Assembly (NCBI GenBank): GCA_029960065.1
Contig: JASCOF010000006.1
Span: 310,001-374,000 of the forward strand
DNA: 64,000 nt
DNA from: Flavobacteriaceae bacterium PS02336
GTDB taxonomy: Bacteria; Bacteroidota; Bacteroidia; Flavobacteriales; Flavobacteriaceae
Direction: 5' to 3'
The notes beneath the pieces were generated by a model. It saw only the letters and a program-made list of their open reading frames with translations. It was not told the origin of the DNA and made no database searches. Of this stretch, positions 53,464-61,436 are shown one piece after another. A program made the translations under genes and the position numbers. Numbering within the stretch: position 1 is the stretch's first letter; each line of letters opens with the position of its first letter.

Positions 53464-54038
53464 TGGCATTAATTCTTGAAAACATTGCTAAACATGTTTC
53501 ACTGACACCGGAGGAACAGGCGCTCTTTTTATCTAAACTAGAAACGAACACTTATAAAGCCAAAACGCTTTTATTAAACGCCGGCGAAGTCTGCAAACAT
53601 TCGTATTTTGTAAATTCAGGCATTCTGAGAAGTTTCAATATCAACGATAATATTGTAGAACATGTATTATCATTTGCCTGCGAAGGCTGGTGGATGAGCG
53701 ACATGTACAGCTTTTTTTCTCAAAAACCAGGACAGCTTTTTATTGAAGTTTTAGAAGAGGCTGAAGTTGTTTCGTTATCGAAAGAAAATCAGGAACAATT
53801 GTATCTTGAAATTCCAAAACTGGAACGCTTTTTTAGAATTTTAATTGAAAATTCATTGGTTGCAAATCAACAAAGATTAATGGACAATTTGAGTTTACCT
53901 GCTGAAGAACGTTTCGAGAAATTCACTAAAAAATACGGAACATTGGTTCATAAAGTTCCTCAAAAACAAATCGCTTCTTTCATTGGTGTAACACCAGAAT
54001 TCTTCAGTAAAATGAAAGCAAGGCTTTTAAAGAAATAG
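53463..54038 (+). CDS. Crp/Fnr family transcriptional regulator
   Basis: The 191-residue protein has a cyclic-nucleotide-binding-like beta barrel (about 20-115: TYKAKTLLLNAGEVCKHSYF, VNSGILRSFNINDNIVEHVL) and a C-terminal helix-turn-helix (about 155-190: VPQKQIASFIGVTPEFFSKM). The canonical cAMP-contacting residues and FNR-type cysteines are not evident, so the ligand is unknown. It overlaps the DUF6370 stop by one base. Whether it recognises the FNR-like palindromes upstream of the yceI genes is an open question. Confidence 0.88.
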   Translation: MALILENIAKHVSLTPEEQALFLSKLETNTYKAKTLLLNAGEVCKHSYFVNSGILRSFNINDNIVEHVLSFACEGWWMSDMYSFFSQKPGQLFIEVLEEAEVVSLSKENQEQLYLEIPKLERFFRILIENSLVANQQRLMDNLSLPAEERFEKFTKKYGTLVHKVPQKQIASFIGVTPEFFSKMKARLLKK

Positions 54039-54046
54039 ATTTTTTT

Positions 54047-54227
54047 GCCACAGATTTCACAGATTAAAGTGATTTTTTTCAGCCACGAATTACACAAATT
54101 TCCACGAATTAATTGATTTAAAAATTAAAATAAAATTCATGGAAATTTGTGTAACTGCTTCGCCCATTCGCTATCGCTCGGGTCGTGGCAACATTTTTTT
54201 AATCCTTTTAATCTGTGAAATCTATGG
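54047..54227. repeat. Composite palindromic element, CACAGATT outside, CACGAATT inside
   Basis: The outer arms are GCCACAGATTTCACAGATTAA (from 54047) and AATCTGTGAAATCTATGG (to about 54227). Inside are GCCACGAATTACACAAATTTC (from about 54081) and its partner GGAAATTTGTGTAACTGCTTCG... CGGGTCGTGGC (to about 54189). The right inner arm carries an extra GCTTCGCCCATTCGCTATCGC block also present in the element at 61437-61641. Confidence 0.85.
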
Positions 54228-54241
54228 TAAAAACAAAAAAA

Positions 54242-54265
54242 CCAGTTCAATGAACTGGCTTTTCT
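54242..54265 (-). terminator. Terminator of aceA
   Basis: CCAGTTCA pairs with TGAACTGG; the minus-strand transcript runs into a T-run after it. It follows the aceA stop directly. Confidence 0.85.
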
Positions 54266-54271
54266 TTTGAA

Positions 54272-55552
54272 TTAAAATTGCTCAACCTCAGTAGAATGTT
54301 TCATTGCTGTTATGGCCGATTTTCCTAACATTACCGTATTTTGAACGGCGTCGAAATAAGAAGTACCTACAAAAGCCTGATGTTTTACCGCTCTGAATCC
54401 GTTTTTCTGTAAAGCAAATTCGCGTTCCTGCAATTCAGAATATCCTGCCATTCCGCGTTCTTTATACGCTCTTGACAATTCAAACATACTGGTGTTCAAA
54501 GCATGGAATCCTGCAAGAGTAATGAACTGGAATTTATACCCCATCGCCGCTAAATCTTCTCTGAATGTTTCCATTTCGGCAACCGTTAATTTTGCTGCCC
54601 AATTAAAAGACGGAGAACAATTGTAAGCCAGCATTTTATCCGGGAATTCTTTTTTCATAGCTGTTGCAAACTTTCTTGCAAATTCTAAATCCGGATTACT
54701 CGTTTCCATCCAAATTAAATCGGCATAAGGAGCGTAACTTAAACCTCTTGCAATTCCCTGTTCAATTCCGTTTTTTACGTAAAAGAAACCTTCGGCCGTT
54801 TTTTCACCGGTTAAAAACTTTCTGTCTCGCGGATCTGCGTCGCTTGTTAATAAATTAGCTGCATCAGCATCTGTTCTTGCCACAATTAAAGTTGAAACAC
54901 CCATTACATCTGCCGCCAAACGTGCTGCAATTAATTTATTGATTGCTTCCTGAGTTGGAACCAAAACCTTTCCGCCCAAGTGTCCGCATTTTTTAGCAGA
55001 ACTCAGCTGATCTTCAAAATGAACTCCAGAAGCTCCAGCTTCAATCATCGATTTCATTAATTCGAAAGCATTTAAGTTACCGCCAAAACCCGCTTCTGCA
55101 TCAGCGACAATCGGAACCAAATAATCTTTTCTATCTTCAATATTATTTACAGTTTGAATCTGATCAGCGCGCAGTAAAGCGTTGTTGATTTTTTTTACCA
55201 CCATCGGAACGCTGTTTACTGGATAAAGCGATTGGTCAGGATACATTTCTCCAGCCAGATTTGCATCAGCTGCAACCTGCCATCCGCTTAAATAAATCGC
55301 TTCTAAACCTGCATCGACTTCCTGAATCGCCTGATTTCCTGTCAACGCTCCCAAACCCGCAACATAATCCTGACTTTTTAACTTTTTCCATAATTTCTCT
55401 GCACCCATTTTGGCAATAGAATGCTCAATTTTATACGATCCCTGAAGCGTCACAACTTCACTCGCAGTGTAAGGACGTTCAACACCTTTCCATCTTGGGT
55501 TCGTGATCCAATCGTTAATCAATTCCTGAATTCTGTCTTCTGTTGTTTTCAT
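54272..55552 (-). CDS. aceA: Isocitrate lyase
   Basis: Cleaves isocitrate to glyoxylate and succinate, the first step of the glyoxylate shunt used for growth on acetate or fatty acids. The 426-residue protein has the catalytic KKCGHLGGKVLVP with Cys189, the metal-binding VADAEAGFGG, LIVARTDADAANL, and NCSPSFNWAAKL. The length is the short prokaryotic type. It follows aceB on the same strand with a 314-base gap and ends at a terminator. Confidence 0.97.
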   Translation of the reverse strand: MKTTEDRIQELINDWITNPRWKGVERPYTASEVVTLQGSYKIEHSIAKMGAEKLWKKLKSQDYVAGLGALTGNQAIQEVDAGLEAIYLSGWQVAADANLAGEMYPDQSLYPVNSVPMVVKKINNALLRADQIQTVNNIEDRKDYLVPIVADAEAGFGGNLNAFELMKSMIEAGASGVHFEDQLSSAKKCGHLGGKVLVPTQEAINKLIAARLAADVMGVSTLIVARTDADAANLLTSDADPRDRKFLTGEKTAEGFFYVKNGIEQGIARGLSYAPYADLIWMETSNPDLEFARKFATAMKKEFPDKMLAYNCSPSFNWAAKLTVAEMETFREDLAAMGYKFQFITLAGFHALNTSMFELSRAYKERGMAGYSELQEREFALQKNGFRAVKHQAFVGTSYFDAVQNTVMLGKSAITAMKHSTEVEQF

Positions 55553-55866
55553 AAGTATAGTTTAAGTGGTTAGTAAAGTTTTCAGTCTCAGTTATCAGTA
55601 ATCAGTTTTAACTGGACTTATTTTTTTAACACATAGAAACATAGTTATACTTTGTGTTAAAGGCGTTTCACTTGTTTTAATACACATAGCTATGTGTGAA
55701 AACTAGTTTTTTCTTTTACCTTTTTTATACAAAAATTAAAATCTATGTTTCTATGTGTTTAAATAATTTAATACTGAATTTTATCTGCTTTATCTGCTTT
55801 ATCTGCTAAATCTGCGTGAAAAAATTATTCGCTCGCAGATCTGGCAGATTGAGCAGATTTTAAAAG
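55553..55866. other. 314-base gap between aceB and aceA with palindromic repeats
   Basis: AACACATAGAAACATAG (55628-55644) is an exact reverse complement of CTATGTTTCTATGTGTT (55743-55759), with the palindrome ACACATAGCTATGTGT between them. Toward aceB are three TTATCTGCT-type repeats and an inverted AAATCTGC tract. I see no gene. The long repeat-filled gap leaves open whether aceA is transcribed from aceB or from its own promoter. Confidence 0.7.
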
Positions 55867-57468
55867 TTATAAGTATTTATAGCATGGAATAGTAAGGAAA
55901 TCCACAAAATGAAGATTTACGACCAGTCTTTCCAGCATTTTTTCTGCTAATGGGAACTGTTGTTTTTCATAATTTTCTACTCCCGATTCTTCTTTGATTT
56001 TTCTGAATTCATCTAAAGCCAATTCATGATAATAAGCCAAATCTAATTTTCGTCCATTATCCAAAATCACTTTATTCTGAAGCCACTGCCACAATTGCGA
56101 TCTCGAAATTTCGGCTGTTGCTGCGTCTTCCATCAAATTATGCAATGCGGCTGCGCCTTGTCCGTTTAACCATGAAGCCAGATACAAAACCCCAACATTG
56201 ATATTTTTTCGAACACCATTTTCAGTAATGATTCCAATTGGTGGTTCAATTAAATCAGCTTCTGTAATTTTTCGATGTTCTCTTTTTATATGAATTTGAT
56301 TTGGAGTTGGCATCCCTTTATCAAAAATTTCTTTTGCCAGCGAAACCAAATCCGGATGTGCGACCCAAGTTCCATCGTGTCCATTTTTAACTTCCCGTTC
56401 TTTATCCGTTCTTACTTTTGCGAAAGCGACAGCATTGGCTTCTTCATTATTTCGAATCGGAATCTGCGCTGCCATTCCGCCAATTGCATGAATTCCACGT
56501 TTATGACATCTCTGAATTACCAGATTTGAATACGCATTCATAAAAGGCGAAGTCATATTTACCTGATCACGATCTGGAACAATGAATTTTGGATTTTTTC
56601 TAAACTTTTTAATGTATGAGAAAATATAATCCCAGCGTCCGCAGTTCAAACCAACGATATGCTCTTTTAATTCGTAAATGATTTCATCAAGCTGAAAACT
56701 TGCCGTTATAGTTTCAATTAAAACCGTCACTTTTATAGTTCCTCTTTTTAGTTTCAAATAATCCACGGTAAAATCAATTACATTATTCCACCAGCGTGCT
56801 TCCAGATAATGTTCTAATTTCGGAATGTAGAAATACGGCCCAGAATTGTTTTCTAAAAGTCGTTTATGATTATGAAAAACATACAAACCAAAATCTACCA
56901 AAGAACCCGAAACTTCATTTCCCTCGATTAAAACATGCTTTTCTGGCAAATGCAAACCTCTCGGACGAACAATTAATGTTGCGATTTTTTCATTTAAATG
57001 ATACGATTTTTGCTTTACCAAATCAGTGTGTGTAATTGTTTTATTAACCGCGTCTATTAAATTCAGCTGACCTTCCATTAGATTTTGCCAGGTTGGCGAA
57101 GTGCTGTCTTCAAAATCGGCCATAAACGTTTTGGCTCCAGAGTTCAATGCATTGATAATCATTTTACGATCAACTGGTCCGGTAATTTCCACTCTACGAT
57201 CTAGTAAATCTTTCGGAATTTCTCCAGCTTTCCAATTGCCCTCTCTTACACTTTTGGTTTCTGGAATAAAAACCGGCATAATTCCCTGATCAAAAGTGAC
57301 TTGTTTTTGCTCGCGCTGTAAAAGCAATAGTTTTCGTTGTGATTCGAATTTTCTATGCAATTCGGTTATAAAAACAATCGCTTCTTCTGTCCAGATCTTT
57401 GGATAACGAAGCTTCTTTTCGGCTAAAAATTCCATCGCCGTTTCGGTAATTTCTAATTGGTTTTTCAT
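55867..57468 (-). CDS. aceB: Malate synthase A
   Basis: Condenses glyoxylate with acetyl-CoA to malate, the second shunt enzyme. Starts at 57498, 57489 and 57468 are all possible; I prefer 57468 (MKNQLEITETAMEFLAEKKL) since it best fits the family N-terminus, giving 533 residues. Motifs are VEITGPVDRKMIINALNSGA, TFMADFEDSTSPTWQNL, LIVRPRGLHLPEKH, IKVTVLIETITASFQLDEII with LNCGRWDYIFSYIKKF, and the C-terminal LMEDAATAEISRSQLWQWL carrying the catalytic Asp region. It is divergent from the ScfR-like regulator. Confidence 0.95.
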   Translation of the reverse strand: MKNQLEITETAMEFLAEKKLRYPKIWTEEAIVFITELHRKFESQRKLLLLQREQKQVTFDQGIMPVFIPETKSVREGNWKAGEIPKDLLDRRVEITGPVDRKMIINALNSGAKTFMADFEDSTSPTWQNLMEGQLNLIDAVNKTITHTDLVKQKSYHLNEKIATLIVRPRGLHLPEKHVLIEGNEVSGSLVDFGLYVFHNHKRLLENNSGPYFYIPKLEHYLEARWWNNVIDFTVDYLKLKRGTIKVTVLIETITASFQLDEIIYELKEHIVGLNCGRWDYIFSYIKKFRKNPKFIVPDRDQVNMTSPFMNAYSNLVIQRCHKRGIHAIGGMAAQIPIRNNEEANAVAFAKVRTDKEREVKNGHDGTWVAHPDLVSLAKEIFDKGMPTPNQIHIKREHRKITEADLIEPPIGIITENGVRKNINVGVLYLASWLNGQGAAALHNLMEDAATAEISRSQLWQWLQNKVILDNGRKLDLAYYHELALDEFRKIKEESGVENYEKQQFPLAEKMLERLVVNLHFVDFLTIPCYKYL

Positions 57469-57573
57469 AGCTGTGGTTTTTAATTTCATTAGCAGCAATT
57501 GAATCGTTTACCTGTTTTTCAAAAACAACAAAACATAACAAACTGATAATTAATATTTTCTACACCACAATAT

Positions 57574-57611
57574 TAGAAAAAAGTTTTCTACAAAACAAGC
57601 GAACGTTCGCT
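57574..57611. promoter_or_regulatory. Two palindromes between aceB and the ScfR-like gene (operator candidates)
   Basis: TAGAAAA-AAG-TTTTCTA (57574-57590) and the perfect 14-base palindrome AGCGAACGTTCGCT (57598-57611). They lie in the 197-base divergent region between glyoxylate-shunt genes and a RamB-like regulator. The GC-rich palindrome is out of character for this AT-rich spacer. Confidence 0.55.
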
Positions 57612-57630
57612 AAAAATGAAAAATAATTTT

Positions 57631-57661
57631 TTGGCGATTATTTTTAGAATAACTATATTTG
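57631..57661 (+). promoter_or_regulatory. Consensus promoter of the ScfR-like gene, leaderless
   Basis: TTG (57631-57633), a 20-base gap, TATATTTG (57654-57661), and the ATG at 57666. With the usual start-site distance, transcription begins at or within a base or two of the A of ATG, so the mRNA is probably leaderless. Confidence 0.7.
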
Positions 57662-57665
57662 GTTC

Positions 57666-59147
57666 ATGGATATCGAAAAAGACTATATAAAGCTGATCTT
57701 CGGACTAAAATTGAAGCAAGTCAGAACACAAAAAAATCTGTCTCTTTTTGGCTTGGCTAAATTGACAAATCTTTCAAAATCGTATTTAAACGAGATTGAA
57801 AAGGGAAAAAAATATCCAAAAACTGATAAAATTTTATTGCTCTGCGAACATCTGGACGTCACTTACGACCAAATGGTTTCTTTAAAACTCGATAATAATC
57901 TCGCTCCGATTGGTGAAATCTTAAAATCAGGTATTTTAAAAGAGATTCCGCTAGAACTTTTCGGAATTCAGGAAGCTGATTTAATTGATATTATTGCCAA
58001 TGCTCCTGCAAAAGTCAATGCGTTTATTAGTACGATTATCGAAATTGCACAGCATTATAATCTAAGCCGAGAAAGTTTCTTTTTGGCTGCTTTACGATCG
58101 TATCAGGAAGCGCACAGTAATTATTTTGAAGATTTAGAAGAAAAAGTAATTGCGTTTTCGAAGTCGTTTCAAATTAATCTGGATTCTAAAATTACAATTG
58201 AAGAATTAGAGGCAATTTTAAAAGAAGAATACGAATACAACATCAAAGAAATTGCTTTTACAGATCAGGAAGCTTTGGGCGATTTACGTTCGATTTATGT
58301 TCCAAAAAGCAAAACTTTATTACTTTCTACAGAACTCGATGCTCCGCAGAAAGCTTTTATTCTTGCCAAAGAAATCGCTTATAATTATTTAAAAATCTCC
58401 GATCGATTATTGACTTTCAGCTGGATTAAGTTTGAAAATTTCGATCAGGTTCTGCACAACTTTTATGCTTCTTATTTTGCCGGCGCTTTATTATTGCCCA
58501 GAAAATTAGTGGTTGATAAAATCAATTCTTTTTTAGAAAATGAAAATCCAAAACCGGAAGAATTTGTTCAATTAATAGAAAGTTTTGAAGTTTCGCCAGA
58601 ATCCTTTTATCAGCGATTGACTAATTTATTGCCAAAAGATTTTCAGTTGAAAAATTTATTCTTTTTAAGGTTATCACACCGAATTAATTCTGATGTTTAC
58701 CAAATCAATAAGGAATTACATATTACACATCAGCAGGAACCGCACGCCAATGAAACTAACGAGCACTATTGCAGAAGATGGGTTTCGGTAAAAACGATTG
58801 ACGAAGCCATCAAGCAAAATAAATCTCATTTTTTTGATGCACAAATTTCAAGCTATGCTAACAGCGGAAATGAGTATTTGGTTTTTTCATCGGCAACAAA
58901 AGATCCTTTTGCAGAAAATTATATCAGAAGTATTTCTGTTGGAATTCTAATTAATCCGACAATGAAAAAGAAATTTAAATTCATTGATGGAAAACCTTTA
59001 GTAAAACGAATTGTTGGTGTGACCTGTGAAACTTGTGCTGTTCAGGATTGCCTTGAAAGAGCTGCGCCTCCGATTGCTTTGGAAAGAAAAAAACGCCATG
59101 AGAATACAGATGTAGTTGTACAGCAGTTTATTAATCAATACAGTTAG
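57666..59147 (+). CDS. XRE/ScfR-type regulator, RamB-like
   Basis: The 493-residue protein has an N-terminal XRE helix-turn-helix (about 10-68: LFGLAKLTNLSKSYLNEIEK), a degenerate IrrE/ImmA-type domain (about 200-330; the usual HEIGH is AKEIAYNYL, so peptidase activity is unlikely), and a C-terminal ScfR domain with the cysteine cluster CETCAVQDC (Cys454, Cys457, Cys462). This is the architecture of RamB and related regulators of acetate and glyoxylate genes in actinobacteria. Here it is divergent from aceB-aceA, so a role in controlling the shunt is likely (inference). Only 6 bases separate its stop and the next start. Confidence 0.9.
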   Translation: MDIEKDYIKLIFGLKLKQVRTQKNLSLFGLAKLTNLSKSYLNEIEKGKKYPKTDKILLLCEHLDVTYDQMVSLKLDNNLAPIGEILKSGILKEIPLELFGIQEADLIDIIANAPAKVNAFISTIIEIAQHYNLSRESFFLAALRSYQEAHSNYFEDLEEKVIAFSKSFQINLDSKITIEELEAILKEEYEYNIKEIAFTDQEALGDLRSIYVPKSKTLLLSTELDAPQKAFILAKEIAYNYLKISDRLLTFSWIKFENFDQVLHNFYASYFAGALLLPRKLVVDKINSFLENENPKPEEFVQLIESFEVSPESFYQRLTNLLPKDFQLKNLFFLRLSHRINSDVYQINKELHITHQQEPHANETNEHYCRRWVSVKTIDEAIKQNKSHFFDAQISSYANSGNEYLVFSSATKDPFAENYIRSISVGILINPTMKKKFKFIDGKPLVKRIVGVTCETCAVQDCLERAAPPIALERKKRHENTDVVVQQFINQYS

Positions 59148-59153
59148 AACATT

Positions 59154-59513
59154 ATGAAATATCTTGCCTTAATAATAATACTGCTTTTATTTAGCTTTAC
59201 TCAGAAAAAAGACAAACTTACCGGTCGTTACAATTATTTAATTGAAGACGACAATTCTTATATTCAAAAAGATAAAATTACTTTTAACGATAGTGTTTTT
59301 GCTTTTGATAACAAATACCTTCCAAAAGGAAAAATTTCTTATGGAAATGTAATATTATTGAATAATTTCATTAATACTGATTTGATTATCAGCATTTCAA
59401 AAGACCAAATTGCAAAAGATACGATTCAATTTTATATGCATAATAAGAACAGTTCTACTGCAAATTATCTTGATGAAGTGATTGGGAAAGGGAAATTGAT
59501 TAGAATTAAATAA
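59154..59513 (+). CDS. Small secreted protein of unknown function
   Basis: A 119-residue protein with an N-terminal hydrophobic segment (LALIIILLLFSFTQKKDKLT), then a short beta-rich domain (GRYNYLIEDDNSYIQKDKIT, GKISYGNVILLNNFINTDLI). There are no cysteines in the mature part. I recognise no family. It follows the ScfR-like regulator by 6 bases and is probably co-transcribed. Confidence 0.65.
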   Translation: MKYLALIIILLLFSFTQKKDKLTGRYNYLIEDDNSYIQKDKITFNDSVFAFDNKYLPKGKISYGNVILLNNFINTDLIISISKDQIAKDTIQFYMHNKNSSTANYLDEVIGKGKLIRIK

Positions 59514-59626
59514 TTCAGCTTTTAATTTTACAGCGAAATATTCATTACAATCTTGTCATCCTGAGAAACTGAACTCTTTAAGTTTTTGTCTCAATAACTT
59601 CTTCTGAAAACAAGAACTTCTATTAT

Positions 59627-59695
59627 AGCCCCGATAGAAGTGAAAATCCTTTTGTACCGGGGTTCGGTACAAAAGATTGAAACGGATAGCGGGAC
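59627..59695 (+). repeat. GATAG/ACGGATAGC intergenic element, short form
   Basis: AGCCCCGATAGAAGTGAAAA, then the hairpin CTTTTGTACC-GGGGTTC-GGTACAAAAG, then ATTGAAACGGATAGCGGGAC. The flanks match those of the longer elements at 47952 and 51464 (GATAGAAGTGGAAA and TTGTAACGGATAGC), with a different hairpin in the centre. Confidence 0.85.
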
Positions 59696-59783
59696 ATCAG
59701 GTCTTTTGAAAACCAAAATTTCTGCTCCAGAAAAAACTTAGCACCTCAATCTCTCAGAACCTTAGAATCTTAAAAAAACCTTT

Positions 59784-59829
59784 CTTAACCTAGATTAAGT
59801 GCTTTTCCTTTACATCGACCGTATCTTTG
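59784..59829 (+). promoter_or_regulatory. 16-base palindrome and -7 box of the pirin gene
   Basis: CTTAACCTAGATTAAG (59784-59799), 22 bases, TATCTTTG (59822-59829). The palindrome centre is about 41 bases before the expected start site. There is no TTG -33 element. The exact reverse complement of this palindrome precedes the yceI gene at the same spacing. Confidence 0.65.
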
Positions 59830-59857
59830 TACTATCAAAATCAATAAAAGACAAATC

Positions 59858-60574
59858 ATGGAAAATATAGTATTGCACAAAGCAGACACAAGAGGAAATG
59901 CAAATCACGGATGGTTAAACGCTTATCACAGTTTTAGTTTTGCAAGCTGGTACAATCCGGACAGAATTCAGTTTGGAGCGCTTCGTGTTTTGAACGATGA
60001 CACAATTGCTGCAGGAATGGGTTTTGGAACACATCCGCACGATAATATGGAAATCATTACGATTCCGTTAGAAGGCGATTTGGCTCACAAAGACAGCATG
60101 GGAAATACTGAAATTATCAAAAATGGCGATATTCAGGTTATGAGTGCTGGAACCGGAGTGCAGCATAGTGAGTTTAACCCAAATGCAGATCAGCAGACTA
60201 AATTGCTGCAAATCTGGTTGTTTCCAAATAAAAGAAACGTTGCACCACGTTACCAGCAAATTACTCTTGACGTTGCTGACAGACACAATAAATTGTCTCA
60301 GATTTTATCTCCAAATGCAGACGATGAAGGGGTTTGGATTCATCAAGATGCTTGGTTCAACATGGGAAATTTTGACTCAGGCATAAGTACTGAATATAAA
60401 ATCAAAAAAGAAGGAAATGGAGTTTATGCTTTCGTTTTAAAAGGAAATGTTACCATCAACGGTCAGGAATTAAATTCTCGTGATGCGGTTGGAATTTCAG
60501 GAACTGATACTTTAAATATTCAGGCAAACACAGATGCTGAAATTTTATTAATGGACGTTCCGATGAATTATTAA
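59858..60574 (+). CDS. Pirin family protein (YhhW-like)
   Basis: A 238-residue bicupin. The metal ligands of the N-terminal cupin are His59, His61, His103 and Glu105 (GTHPHDNMEIITIPLEG and GVQHSEFN), with HKDSMGNTEIIKNGDIQVMS between them. The sequence is close to E. coli YhhW, which has quercetin 2,3-dioxygenase activity in vitro; the physiological substrate is unknown. It shares an operator-like palindrome and promoter layout with the next gene (YceI), implying co-regulation, possibly by redox or electrophile stress. Confidence 0.93.
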   Translation: MENIVLHKADTRGNANHGWLNAYHSFSFASWYNPDRIQFGALRVLNDDTIAAGMGFGTHPHDNMEIITIPLEGDLAHKDSMGNTEIIKNGDIQVMSAGTGVQHSEFNPNADQQTKLLQIWLFPNKRNVAPRYQQITLDVADRHNKLSQILSPNADDEGVWIHQDAWFNMGNFDSGISTEYKIKKEGNGVYAFVLKGNVTINGQELNSRDAVGISGTDTLNIQANTDAEILLMDVPMNY

Positions 60575-60608
60575 TTCGAAAACAAAAAACAATTAATACC
60601 TGTATGCC

Positions 60609-60655
60609 GAAACGATAATAAATCTGTTAATCAGATTGTTATCGTTTCTTTTTTT
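60609..60655 (+). terminator. Terminator of the pirin gene
   Basis: GAAACGATAA (60609-60618) pairs with TTATCGTTTC (60639-60648), with an inner hairpin AATCTG/CAGATT, followed by a T-run. It separates the pirin and yceI genes transcriptionally. Confidence 0.9.
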
Positions 60656-60738
60656 ACCTAAACTTTACACTAAACCAAAAAAGAAAACTTAAATTTATAA
60701 GTATAAGTTTCTTTTAAAGAAATCTAAATCTTTCATTT

Positions 60739-60784
60739 CTTAATCTAGGTTAAGTGCTTCAGGACAACTACCACCGTAACTTTG
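60739..60784 (+). promoter_or_regulatory. 16-base palindrome and -7 box of the cytosolic yceI gene
   Basis: CTTAATCTAGGTTAAG (60739-60754), 22 bases, TAACTTTG (60777-60784). It is the reverse complement of the pirin site, and the sequence after the -7 box (TCCTATCAAAAT against TACTATCAAAAT) is also shared. Confidence 0.65.
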
Positions 60785-60827
60785 TCCTATCAAAATGAAA
60801 TAAATTAATTATTTAAAAATAAAAATT

Positions 60828-61361
60828 ATGGCAACTACAAAATGGTCAATTGACCCAACTCACTCAGAAATTGGTTTTAAAGTTAAACACATGATGTTTA
60901 CAAATGTTTCAGGAAAATTTGGAACATATGATGCTACAATTACTACAGACGGAGACAACTTCGAAAATGCAGCTATTGAATTTTCTGCTGATATCGCTTC
61001 TGTTGATACTGCAAACGCAGACAGAGACGGACATTTAAGAAGCGGTGATTTCTTTGATGCTGAGAATCATCCAAAATTAACTTTCAAAGCTACTTCTTTC
61101 AAAAAAGTTAATGAAGGAAGCTATGAAATTACTGGAGATTTAAACATTAAAGGTGTTTCTAAAAGCGTAAGTTTTCCTGTAGAATACAGCGGAATCTTAA
61201 CTGATCCTTGGGGAAATACAAAAGTAGGTTTAAGCATAGAAGGAAAAATTAATCGTAAAGATTGGGGTTTAAACTGGAACTCAGCTCTTGAAACTGGAGG
61301 AGTTTTAGTTGGAGAAGAAGTAAAATTAAACATTGAATTACAATTTGTAAAACAAGCTTAA
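60828..61361 (+). CDS. YceI family protein without signal peptide
   Basis: A 177-residue YceI protein with the full fold: KWSIDPTHSEIGFKVKHMMF, RDGHLRSGDFFDAENHPKLT, YEITGDLNIKGVSKSVSFPV and KINRKDWGLNWNSALETGGV. Unlike the three envelope YceI proteins near 11-14.5 kb it has no signal peptide and is expected in the cytosol. It likely binds a lipophilic ligand such as an isoprenoid quinone. It is preceded by the same palindrome as the pirin gene and ends at its own terminator. Confidence 0.92.
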   Translation: MATTKWSIDPTHSEIGFKVKHMMFTNVSGKFGTYDATITTDGDNFENAAIEFSADIASVDTANADRDGHLRSGDFFDAENHPKLTFKATSFKKVNEGSYEITGDLNIKGVSKSVSFPVEYSGILTDPWGNTKVGLSIEGKINRKDWGLNWNSALETGGVLVGEEVKLNIELQFVKQA

Positions 61362-61395
61362 TACTTTATAATAGGCTTTAATTTGGTTGGTTAAG

Positions 61396-61431
61396 AAGCC
61401 TGCACCTTTTCTCGGGAGTGCAGGCTTTTTT
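61396..61431 (+). terminator. Terminator of the yceI gene
   Basis: AAGCCTGCAC (61396-61405) pairs with GTGCAGGCTT (61418-61427), followed by T. Confidence 0.9.
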
Positions 61432-61436
61432 TTAGG

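Larger units (their letters stand above)
59514..59857. other. 344-base gap with a GATAG-type element and the pirin promoter
   Basis: Contains the element at 59627-59695, then CTTAGCACCTCAATCTCTCA-type low-complexity DNA, then the palindrome and -7 box of the pirin gene (59784-59829). No open frame is supported. Confidence 0.65.

Noticed and set aside
59784..60754. Direct assignment of the shared palindromes to the neighbouring AraC regulator
   Set aside because: AraC proteins usually bind direct, not inverted, repeats, and proximity alone is not enough; the regulator is left open.
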